Both the position numbers and the translations under genes were made by a program. Below the pieces are notes generated by a model. The model was given only the letters and a program-made list of their open reading frames with translations, was not told the DNA's origin and did no database searches. Shown here piece after piece: positions 15,337 to 21,773 of a stretch of DNA of 21,773 nt (its first letter is position 1; each line of letters opens with the position of its first letter). Source of the DNA: Parabacteroides sp. (GTDB lineage: Bacteria > Bacteroidota > Bacteroidia > Bacteroidales > Tannerellaceae); NCBI GenBank assembly GCA_019417325.1, contig DXVO01000011.1:1-21773 (forward strand), written 5' to 3'.

Positions 15337-17460
15337 TTAGTCGCTTTCCAATTCAAGATTTGTCATCTTTTCTGTGATGTGGAACGGATATTCGGCATAT
15401 TCATACAGGCTGAAACGGGGTTCGGTTTCTCCATCGGTATAATGCCAGATCGTAGCATATTCCCTCACATCTTCTCCCATTTCCTGCAATTGCTTTAAGT
15501 AGGCTGTGATAGATTTATTTTCTACAATATAGACTTCCCCTATCTGGTTAATTATAGGGCTATGATGACGCCCTGTATCATGTTCGAACTTCAGGACACG
15601 TTTTCCTTCCGAAGTAATGCCTATTGTAGTAAAGGTCATACTTTTGCCAATAGCCGGCAGGTTCAGGACATTCCGGTCGGTGGAAGCAAACAGTAATTGG
15701 TTTTCCTTTAAGAAGCCCATCAGTTTCTTTCCCAACGGACGTTCATGACGAACCAGACGGTATAATTCTTTCTGTTTATTTTTGGGAACTACACCAAATA
15801 CTTTTTCTTCCTGCTGCTCCTGTAAAGAACGGCTATTCGGGGTAAAGACAGCATAATTCTCTTTAAATCCTTTTACAGAGAATGTATAATAGCAAATCAC
15901 ACCTATTGAATTCAGAACCTTCCTTAATTTGGCTGTATGTCCACGACGGGAAGCAGCCACATTATACACTAATTGATTGGTAACAATCCAACCAGCCGAA
16001 AGAATAGCTTCAATCGCCCGTTTAGCTTCCGGCGTAACTTCCAATGGAGATTGGAAATGAGTTTGTACAATAAATTGGTTGACCCCTACCAAAGAGGCTT
16101 TTTCTTTAAATTCCCGAAGGATATTTATCAATTCATCCGTCACACGAAGCGGCAGATATGCAGGCAGTCGCGAACCTAAACGAACCCGTTGCAATTCGGC
16201 ATATTTTTCCCCATCGGGACGATTCTCGTTTGCTTTCCGTTTACGGACTGCCATCTTATACACGGCATCCAATATATTACGTAAAGTAGCATTCTGGCTC
16301 ATCAACGCATCTCCACCGGTTATCAGAATATCCCTTAACTGGGCATCTTCTTCAAAATACCGCATCAGACGGCGAAGCTTCTTATCCCAGGATTCTTTCG
16401 GTTTCAATGCTTCAAAATCGAAATTCAGATGTTCGCTCTGAAAATCATACATCCGTTGGCAAGAGGCACATAAACCTCCACAAGCACGTCCCATAGAATC
16501 CGGTATCAGAATAGCGACCTCCGGATAACGGCGATGGATGTTATGCCCGTCCGGCAATAACCAGCCGGCTGCATTCGGATGACCCGGAACAACAATATCT
16601 TCTTTCTCCCAGGCTTTAATCGTGCCGTATGTCTCTACCAACTCATTTGAATACAGGATATAAGAACGGATTGCCGAATCATCATATCCTACGGAATTCG
16701 TGTTCAATAAAGACAAATAATAAGGAGTAACAAAGAAAGGCATCCCTTTTTTCTTTGCCTGCATCAATAAATCCATCATCTCTTCCGACAAAGAACCACC
16801 CAGGAAATAATTCAATTCCGTAGGACTTTTGATTGCCATAGCCAAATGGAAACGTGCAGTTTCCCACCACTCTTTTACCTTAAAGTATTTTTCTTCATAC
16901 GACATTTCCGGTGTAAACTGATATCTGGAAGAAGGCGCGTGCCGGCGTTCTATTTTACGGATTAATCCCGAAACAATACGTTCTTTGTTGAATGTCCGTA
17001 TCGCTATAACTTCTTCGTCCAATCCGGTAGGCCAACGGTTCATTTGCCGTTTCAGTATCGCACGGTCCGGTTTTATCTCCACTGGTTTTTCCAGTAATTC
17101 AAATTGTTTGTACAAATCGACGAACAAATCCGGGGAAACGTCGTCCGTAAGCTTTCCAGTAAGGAACTTCCATAAATAACTGATTGTTCCTATCGGCAAA
17201 TCTTCCCCGGTAGACAGTTCGGAAACTGTCATATTGTTATACTCAATCAATTGAAGAATACATTTCGCAGCGGTATTCCCTGTATTGTCGCCTTCACCAC
17301 TTTCGCGGCCACGGGATGAGACATAAGAACGTAAAGCTTCTCCAAAAAGCTCTGCATTCTCACTTTCTTCCGCCATAATCGCTAACTGTGGGAAATCGTG
17401 GTTAAAAACTTTGAGTAACTGGGAATTATCATACGAAAGTAATCTTCTAATCATAAGCAA
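15337..17460 (-). CDS. KamA-family radical SAM protein, large form
   Basis: 707 residues, related to lysine 2,3-aminomutase. The radical SAM cluster is CGGLCASC (327-334): Cys327, Cys331, Cys334, spacing CX3CX2C. TGGDAL (381-386) is the SAM-binding motif of the aminomutase group. Near the C-terminus, Lys606 in LPAIGKSMTF is a plausible PLP lysine, corresponding to the GGGK region of aminomutases; this alignment is inferred. Compared with 400-470 residues for true lysine aminomutases, there is a long N-terminal extension (about 1-290) of helical character with unknown role. Substrate therefore cannot be assigned. A second in-frame ATG at 17454 is possible. First gene of the cluster, with an exact -7 box 43 bases upstream (17504-17511). 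Confidence 0.9.
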   Translation of the reverse strand: MLMIRRLLSYDNSQLLKVFNHDFPQLAIMAEESENAELFGEALRSYVSSRGRESGEGDNTGNTAAKCILQLIEYNNMTVSELSTGEDLPIGTISYLWKFLTGKLTDDVSPDLFVDLYKQFELLEKPVEIKPDRAILKRQMNRWPTGLDEEVIAIRTFNKERIVSGLIRKIERRHAPSSRYQFTPEMSYEEKYFKVKEWWETARFHLAMAIKSPTELNYFLGGSLSEEMMDLLMQAKKKGMPFFVTPYYLSLLNTNSVGYDDSAIRSYILYSNELVETYGTIKAWEKEDIVVPGHPNAAGWLLPDGHNIHRRYPEVAILIPDSMGRACGGLCASCQRMYDFQSEHLNFDFEALKPKESWDKKLRRLMRYFEEDAQLRDILITGGDALMSQNATLRNILDAVYKMAVRKRKANENRPDGEKYAELQRVRLGSRLPAYLPLRVTDELINILREFKEKASLVGVNQFIVQTHFQSPLEVTPEAKRAIEAILSAGWIVTNQLVYNVAASRRGHTAKLRKVLNSIGVICYYTFSVKGFKENYAVFTPNSRSLQEQQEEKVFGVVPKNKQKELYRLVRHERPLGKKLMGFLKENQLLFASTDRNVLNLPAIGKSMTFTTIGITSEGKRVLKFEHDTGRHHSPIINQIGEVYIVENKSITAYLKQLQEMGEDVREYATIWHYTDGETEPRFSLYEYAEYPFHITEKMTNLELESD

Positions 17461-17503
17461 TAAGTTTAAGAGGGTTATAATCTCTATTATTTACGTTTGT
17501 CTA

Positions 17504-17511
17504 CAAAGATA
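17504..17511 (-). promoter_or_regulatory. -7 promoter box of the KamA-radA cluster
   Basis: Leftward TATCTTTG matches TAnnTTTG exactly. CTTTC about 19 bases upstream is a weak -33 candidate. The 254-base gap 17461-17714 between this gene and the divergent permease shows no other feature I can support; a promoter for the permease was not recognised. Confidence 0.6.
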
Positions 17512-17714
17512 ATAATTTTAACATCTTATGAAAGACTCTGAAGCATTAAAACATTTTAATTTGTTCAGAAAACCGGACAAAATGATAAATCTGCTAAATC
17601 GTTGCATCATGTTGGAAACCAAATTACCTGTTATTTTGTTTATGATAAGGGAGGGATATGTTTCCATCTACAAATCTTTAATATCACACAACTCGAATAA
17701 GTAGCTAAAGTACT

Positions 17715-19577
17715 ATGCTGACAACAATTATTATCCTTGTTCTTTCTGCCATATTTTTCGTAAATGGCAAACTCCGTTCTGATATTGTGGCACTTTGTGC
17801 TTTAATTGCTTTACTGGTATTTCATATACTAACGCCAGAGGAAGCCTTATCCGGATTCTCCAACTCTGTTGTAATTATGATGGTAGGTCTGTTTGTTGTA
17901 GGAGGAGCTATTTTCCAGACCGGATTGGCAAAGATGATCAGCAGCCGTATCCTGAAGCTTGCCAGCAAAAGCGAACTCAGGCTTTTTTTACTGATAATGT
18001 TAGTTACTTCAGCGATCGGGGCTTTCGTCAGTAATACAGGAACAGTGGCACTTATGCTTCCTATTGTAGTCAGCCTGGCAGTCAGTGCCGGAATGAATCC
18101 AAGCCGGCTATTGATGCCACTTGCCTTTGCCAGCAGTATGGGAGGGATGATGACGCTTATCGGTACCCCTCCTAACCTTGTAATACAAAACACATTGACC
18201 TCTGCAGGTTTCCAACCTCTATCTTTTTTCTCTTTTCTTCCGGTTGGCCTTATTTGTGTAAGTGTCGGAACATTGGTATTAATGCCTCTCAGCAAATGGT
18301 TCCTGTCTAAAAAGGGGGAAAATAATTCAGAAAATTCCCTTTCCGGAAAATCATTAAAGCAACTGGTTAAAGAATATGGCATTTCTAATAACCTGTTTCG
18401 CCTGCAAGTAATACCGACTTCCCATCTGCAAGGGAAAACTATTAGTGATTTAGATATACGACGTAAATATGGTTTAAATATTTTAGAAGTTAGGCGAGGA
18501 AATGCTTCCCAGCATCGTTTTCTGAAAACCATTACCCAGAAACTTGCAGCACCAGATACGATATTGCAAACAAACGATATTTTGTATATTTCCGGTAAGT
18601 TCAACCAGATAGAACAATTTTCAGAAGATTTCCGGTTAAATATCCTGGACGAACATACAACGGAAGAAGCAAACAATACAGACAATTCCTTGGAGTTTTA
18701 CGACATCGGCATTGCCGAAATTGTCCTAATGCCTTCCTCAAGCCTTATTAACAAAACTATTAAGGAAGCCGGTTTCCGGGATAAATTTAATGTAAATATC
18801 CTGGGCATCCGTCGTAAACAAGAATACCTATTACAAGACCTGGGCTCCCAAAGTATACATAATGGAGATGTTCTGCTGGTACAAGGAACCTGGAGCAATA
18901 TAGCCCGCCTAAGCAAAGATGACTCCGATTGGGTTGTTTTAGGACAGCCACTGGATGAAGCAGCAAAGGTTACTTTAGATTATAAAGCCCCTATAGCTGC
19001 CGCAATTATGTTGTTGATGATAGCCATGATGGTATTCGACTTTATCCCTATTGCGCCGGTTACGGCCGTTATGATAGCTGGAATTTTAATGATATTAACC
19101 GGATGTTTCCGAAATGTAGAGGCTGCTTACAAAACGATAAACTGGGAAAGTATCGTATTGATAGCCGCCATGCTTCCTATGTCCTTAGCTTTGGAGAAAA
19201 CAGGAGCTTCGGAATACATCTCAAATACACTGGTTAGCGGATTAGGTGTTTATGGCCCTTTGGCACTGATGGCAGGCATTTACTTCACAACCTCTCTAAT
19301 GACAATGTTTATCAGCAATACGGCAACAGCCGTACTGCTCGCTCCCATTGCCCTGCAAAGCGCCCAGCAGATAGGGGTAAGCCCTTATCCATTCCTTTTT
19401 GCCGTAACATTGGGAGCCAGCATGTGTTTCGCCTCTCCTTTCTCAACCCCACCCAACGCATTGGTAATGCCTGCCGGACAATATACATTTATGGATTACG
19501 TAAAGGTAGGATTGCCTCTGCAAATTATTATGGGAATTGTCATGATTTTGGTTTTGCCCCTGCTCTTCCCGTTCTAA
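17715..19577 (+). CDS. SLC13-type permease with two RCK_C/TrkA_C domains
   Basis: Inner-membrane carrier of the DASS/SLC13 superfamily, 620 residues. The two halves each carry the family hairpin and signature: SNTGT (106-110) with IGTPPN (149-154), and SNTATA (534-539) with STPPNALVM (577-585). Between them, about residues 225-400, lie two cytoplasmic RCK_C domains (about 227-305 and 325-395), typical ligand- or ion-sensing regulatory modules. Proteins of this layout are usually annotated as Na+/anion or sulfate carriers; the actual substrate cannot be read from the sequence. Monocistronic: divergent from the radical SAM gene and followed by a long hairpin at 19607-19658. Confidence 0.92.
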   Translation: MLTTIIILVLSAIFFVNGKLRSDIVALCALIALLVFHILTPEEALSGFSNSVVIMMVGLFVVGGAIFQTGLAKMISSRILKLASKSELRLFLLIMLVTSAIGAFVSNTGTVALMLPIVVSLAVSAGMNPSRLLMPLAFASSMGGMMTLIGTPPNLVIQNTLTSAGFQPLSFFSFLPVGLICVSVGTLVLMPLSKWFLSKKGENNSENSLSGKSLKQLVKEYGISNNLFRLQVIPTSHLQGKTISDLDIRRKYGLNILEVRRGNASQHRFLKTITQKLAAPDTILQTNDILYISGKFNQIEQFSEDFRLNILDEHTTEEANNTDNSLEFYDIGIAEIVLMPSSSLINKTIKEAGFRDKFNVNILGIRRKQEYLLQDLGSQSIHNGDVLLVQGTWSNIARLSKDDSDWVVLGQPLDEAAKVTLDYKAPIAAAIMLLMIAMMVFDFIPIAPVTAVMIAGILMILTGCFRNVEAAYKTINWESIVLIAAMLPMSLALEKTGASEYISNTLVSGLGVYGPLALMAGIYFTTSLMTMFISNTATAVLLAPIALQSAQQIGVSPYPFLFAVTLGASMCFASPFSTPPNALVMPAGQYTFMDYVKVGLPLQIIMGIVMILVLPLLFPF

Positions 19578-19606
19578 GCTTAATATAACACGACATAAGA
19601 TACCGG

Positions 19607-19658
19607 TTCCAAATAATCATAGTTATGTTTTCACCTATTCATAACTATGATTTTGGAA
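19607..19658 (+). terminator. Long-stem hairpin after the permease gene
   Basis: ATCATAGTTATG (19616-19627) pairs perfectly with CATAACTATGAT (19640-19651); after a 2-base bulge TTCCAAA (19607-19613) pairs with TTTGGAA (19652-19658). The tail (ATATTTCTATTCTT) is T-rich but not a clean run. It probably ends the permease transcript. Confidence 0.6.
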
Positions 19659-19766
19659 ACAATATTTCTATTCTTGACCTACTGAAAATTAAAGCCCTCA
19701 CAACCATTACACTTATACAACTGATTTACAGAATATAATAACTCTTTTATTTCTAAAAAATATTAT

Positions 19767-19774
19767 TACATTTG
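19767..19774 (+). promoter_or_regulatory. -7 promoter box of the lipoprotein pair
   Basis: TACATTTG matches TAnnTTTG exactly, 85 bases before the ATG at 19860. The region at the -33 position (CTTTTAT) is only a weak match. The leader of about 75 bases is very AT-rich. The second gene starts 48 bases after the first without a clear promoter, so both are probably on this transcript. Confidence 0.55.
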
Positions 19775-19859
19775 CCTGAAGTTTTTGTATACCGATTATT
19801 TTTATTCAATAAACCCTGTGTTTTCTTAAAAACCAATTTATTTTTAAACTTTAGAGACA

Positions 19860-20807
19860 ATGAAAAATTTTAATTTTTTAGGTAAGACTTTATTGCTGAT
19901 TCTATTCTGTGTAGGTCTTGTAGCATGTCACAAATCTAATGATGACAAAAATGAGAACTTAACTTTAATAGGAATATGGCATGTAGACAAAGTCCTTTAC
20001 AAAGGACAGGAGATCAAAGATTTTGATGAATTCAAATATGTGATTATAGACAATACCCACTTCTATACTCTCAAAGCATTGGATGATAAGGATAACAAAA
20101 TAGATTATTGTACATACATCTATAATCCGGCAGAGAAAGTTATACATGCCGTATATGTCGACAATTCGGATGCATGGGATATGAATATATTAAACCTGAC
20201 TAAAAATAGCCTTGAATTAGAATGGGACGAATACAATGATGGAAATATGATGCATATCTATGTCAGCCGGAGTACGGAGAGCCTGACAGAGAAAAAGAAC
20301 ATCATTTCCCAAATTGTAAATGTTTTTATTACAGGGCATGGTTATATGACAAATAGAGTAACCACAGAAGATTTGAGTGCAATAAATTTCTATGTTGGAG
20401 AAGGAAAAGTTTTAAATATGGATATTATTCCTAACATAGCTTTGGGACAGGATACCGTAAACCAAACCGGTACCAACAAAGAACATTATATTTATGCCAC
20501 AAAGTTTGAAAGCGTAGATATGGGTAATACCTGCGATTACAAAATCGCTGGGTTTGATAAAGAACTTCCGGAGATTAACCTCAATAGCTCCAGACAGATA
20601 TTGAAAGTGTATCAAAATAACAACAACGAAGATATTGTTATCTTCCCCTACACGACTAATTCCGCTGATGATAATCTGAATGATATAAGCAGGATGTACG
20701 CGAGAGGAAACAGTTTAAGTTCTATCTATGCTTATTTTCGTGCTCATAAAGATTTTAAAAATAAGCAGGTAATCTTCCATTGGGCTGCTTGCCGCAGTAA
20801 AATCTAG
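19860..20807 (+). CDS. Lipocalin-like lipoprotein with C-terminal Stv-like region
   Basis: 315 residues. Signal peptide 1-22 with lipobox LVAC and lipidated Cys23, followed by HKSNDDKNEN, acidic as in surface-exported Bacteroidetes lipoproteins. Residues 33-136 begin LTLIGIWHVDKV and form short strands, as in lipocalin-like lipoproteins. A second region from about 150 starts NVFITGHGYM (His160) and ends VIFHWAACRS (His307, Cys311). This GHG ... HWAACR pattern reminds me of the 'putative adhesin Stv' domain; I could not verify it. The His and Cys residues might be catalytic. The DNA is more AT-rich than neighbours. It forms a likely operon with the nucleosidase-like lipoprotein 48 bases downstream. 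Function unknown. Confidence 0.75.
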   Translation: MKNFNFLGKTLLLILFCVGLVACHKSNDDKNENLTLIGIWHVDKVLYKGQEIKDFDEFKYVIIDNTHFYTLKALDDKDNKIDYCTYIYNPAEKVIHAVYVDNSDAWDMNILNLTKNSLELEWDEYNDGNMMHIYVSRSTESLTEKKNIISQIVNVFITGHGYMTNRVTTEDLSAINFYVGEGKVLNMDIIPNIALGQDTVNQTGTNKEHYIYATKFESVDMGNTCDYKIAGFDKELPEINLNSSRQILKVYQNNNNEDIVIFPYTTNSADDNLNDISRMYARGNSLSSIYAYFRAHKDFKNKQVIFHWAACRSKI

Positions 20808-20855
20808 CAATAAAGACCTTAATGAAACTTTAACCTTTAAAGATATTACCCCATC

Positions 20856-21527
20856 ATGAAGAATTTACTTTTCATTATTTTAATACCTGTTCTCTTAAGT
20901 TGCACTAAAGAAGCAACAAGAGAACAGAGCAAAATACTGGTCATAATTGCCGACAAAAACGAAAGTAATTATGTTCCCACTGATAGTAGAATAGAGGTAC
21001 TTTATACTGGAATCGGAAAACTAAATGCTTTAATGACACTAAGCTACTATTTTGATTCCTCACAAATAGACAAGTCCCGATATATCATACTAAACATCGG
21101 GACATGCGGTTCACCTCACTTCCCTATTGGTTCAATTGTTATTCCTGATAAAATTCTTCAAGGAGACACATATATAGACAAAGACTTTGAAAAACACACT
21201 ACCGTTTATTCAAACGGAATATTATCAATGGACTTATTTAAAAATTACCCTCATGCCGAAGGTGTACTGACAAGCGACCAGTTCATTGATATATCTTCTG
21301 AACTTTATAAAAAACTTCAAGACAAAAAATATATCTTTGAAATGGAAGCTTATGCGATAGCAAATTATGCTGACAGTCATAACATCCCCTTTTATTGCAT
21401 AAAATGCATCTCTGATAATTGCGATGGAACCATTAAAGACTGGGAAAAAATCCTGGACAAGCTTCGTCCGGATATTGACGAGTCCATTACCAAATTCTGC
21501 AATGAACTTCTCTATAATACAAAATAA
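20856..21527 (+). CDS. Lipoprotein-anchored nucleosidase/phosphorylase-fold protein
   Basis: 223 residues. The short signal peptide MKNLLFIILIPVLLSC has a lipobox (LLSC) and lipidated Cys16. The rest is a compact purine nucleoside phosphorylase/MTA-SAH nucleosidase fold: TGIGKLNA (51-58), NIGTCGS (80-86), SDQFI (140-144), FEMEAYAIA (161-169, Glu164 at the ribose-binding position) and ISD with Asp187, the catalytic acid of the nucleosidase group. Normal members are cytosolic, so a membrane-anchored, exported one is unusual. Reaction and substrate cannot be stated; nucleoside salvage outside the inner membrane, or attack on foreign nucleotides, are both conceivable. It follows the Stv-like lipoprotein and probably shares its transcript. 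Confidence 0.8.
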   Translation: MKNLLFIILIPVLLSCTKEATREQSKILVIIADKNESNYVPTDSRIEVLYTGIGKLNALMTLSYYFDSSQIDKSRYIILNIGTCGSPHFPIGSIVIPDKILQGDTYIDKDFEKHTTVYSNGILSMDLFKNYPHAEGVLTSDQFIDISSELYKKLQDKKYIFEMEAYAIANYADSHNIPFYCIKCISDNCDGTIKDWEKILDKLRPDIDESITKFCNELLYNTK

Positions 21528-21530
21528 TAA

Positions 21531-21562
21531 AGACTAAAACAGTTTGGTACCTGTTCTAGTCT
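21531..21562 (-). terminator. Terminator after tRNA-Ser(GGA)
   Basis: AGACTAAAACAG (21531-21542) pairs with CTGTTCTAGTCT (21551-21562), 12 pairs with one wobble and an 8-base loop. Read leftward the stem is followed by TTATTATTTTG. It also lies just after the stop of the convergent nucleosidase-like gene and may terminate both, though the rightward side has no T-run. Confidence 0.65.
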
Positions 21563-21595
21563 ACACACATCATAAACACCTTTTAGCACACTTTG

Positions 21596-21683
21596 CGGAG
21601 AGAGCGGGATTCGAACCCGCGAAACCCTTTAGGGGTTTACACGCTTTCCAGGCGTGCCTCTTCAACCACTCGAGCATCTCTCC
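21596..21683 (-). tRNA. tRNA-Ser (anticodon GGA)
   Basis: Complete 88-base tRNA on the minus strand. The acceptor strands GGAGAGA (5') and TCTCTCC (3') pair, with discriminator G at 21596. The anticodon stem CACGC/GCGTG encloses loop CTGGAAA, anticodon GGA (21647-21649), which reads UCC and UCU. There is a long variable arm (ACCCC...GGGT), the hallmark of serine tRNAs, and a T arm GCGGG-TTCGAAT-CCCGC. The CCA end is not encoded. A second tRNA lies 62 bases upstream of it. Confidence 0.95.
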
Positions 21684-21704
21684 TTTCCGGTTGTTTCTCT
21701 TTTT

Positions 21705-21738
21705 AAAAAAGCCACTGGAAAATTTTATTTCCAATGGC
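21705..21738 (-). terminator. Hairpin with T-run between the two tRNAs
   Basis: GCCACTGGAAA (21711-21721) pairs with TTTCCAATGGC (21728-21738), one mismatch and a 6-base loop. Read leftward it is followed by TTTTTT. It should terminate the right-hand tRNA before tRNA-Ser(GGA), in which case the latter needs its own promoter within about 25 bases; none was recognised, so partial read-through is possible. Confidence 0.6.
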
Positions 21739-21745
21739 TTCTTTG

Positions 21746-21773
21746 CGGAAAGATAGGGATTCGAACCCCAGGA
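21746..21773 (-). tRNA. 3' end of a second tRNA, cut by the window edge (probably Ser)
   Basis: Minus strand: discriminator G at 21746, 3' acceptor strand TCTTTCC (21747-21753), and a T arm TGGGG-TTCGAAT-CCCTA (21754-21770). It shares the GCAAAG flank with tRNA-Ser(GGA), suggesting duplication. The anticodon lies beyond the window. Serine identity is only a guess from the similarity of the ends. Confidence 0.8.

Noticed and set aside
17822..18685. 287-codon leftward frame inside the permease gene
   Set aside because: Antisense to a clearly conserved membrane carrier; no features of its own.
21544..21756. 70-codon rightward frame containing ERAGFEPA
   Set aside because: It is the antisense reading of tRNA-Ser and its neighbour, a well-known false protein.

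Overview
The window looks like a chromosome segment of a gut Bacteroidales bacterium, most likely Parabacteroides or a close relative of Bacteroides. The evidence is the promoter style (repeated exact matches to the Bacteroidetes -7 box TAnnTTTG), weak or absent Shine-Dalgarno sites, AT-rich intergenic DNA, acidic lipoprotein N-termini, and the mix of protein families (COG2509 flavoprotein, large KamA-like radical SAM protein, DUF2148 protein, recJ next to recQ). Genus is inference only.

Layout. 1-714: AT-rich DNA with no convincing gene. Its left edge holds a -7 box and a long hairpin whose core resembles the inverted repeats of Bacteroides invertible promoters. 638-4155: leftward unit tsaC > ClC chloride channel/transporter > fmt, ending in a terminator. 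4450-8097: rightward recJ-recQ pair, whose products typically cooperate in unwinding and resecting DNA. 8199-9293: a YhcG/DUF1016 PDDEXK nuclease gene cut in two by one in-frame TAG. 9457-10790: an accessory patch with a small lipoprotein gene, a 23-bp tandem repeat, an orphan ORF and a 17-bp inverted-repeat pair. 10791-17460: a long leftward cluster, KamA-like radical SAM > DUF2148 ferredoxin-like protein > unknown protein > radA > FAD-dependent oxidoreductase. It has a promoter in front and a second promoter before the DUF2148 gene. 17715-19577: an SLC13-type permease with two internal RCK_C/TrkA_C domains. 19860-21527: an AT-rich pair of predicted lipoproteins. 21596-21773: tRNA-Ser(GGA) and the 3' end of a second tRNA, both leftward.

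Most of the window is housekeeping: initiator tRNA formylation, tRNA t6A synthesis, recombination and repair, ion transport. The places most worth attention are the lipoprotein pair at 19.9-21.5 kb (a lipocalin-like protein with a C-terminal region carrying GHG and HWAACRS motifs, followed by a lipoprotein-anchored nucleosidase/phosphorylase fold), the possible invertible-promoter end at position 1-47, the amber-interrupted nuclease, and the repeat-rich stretch 9.88-10.78 kb. I did not find a clear-cut complete new defence or mobile system; the lipoprotein pair is the best candidate for something undescribed.
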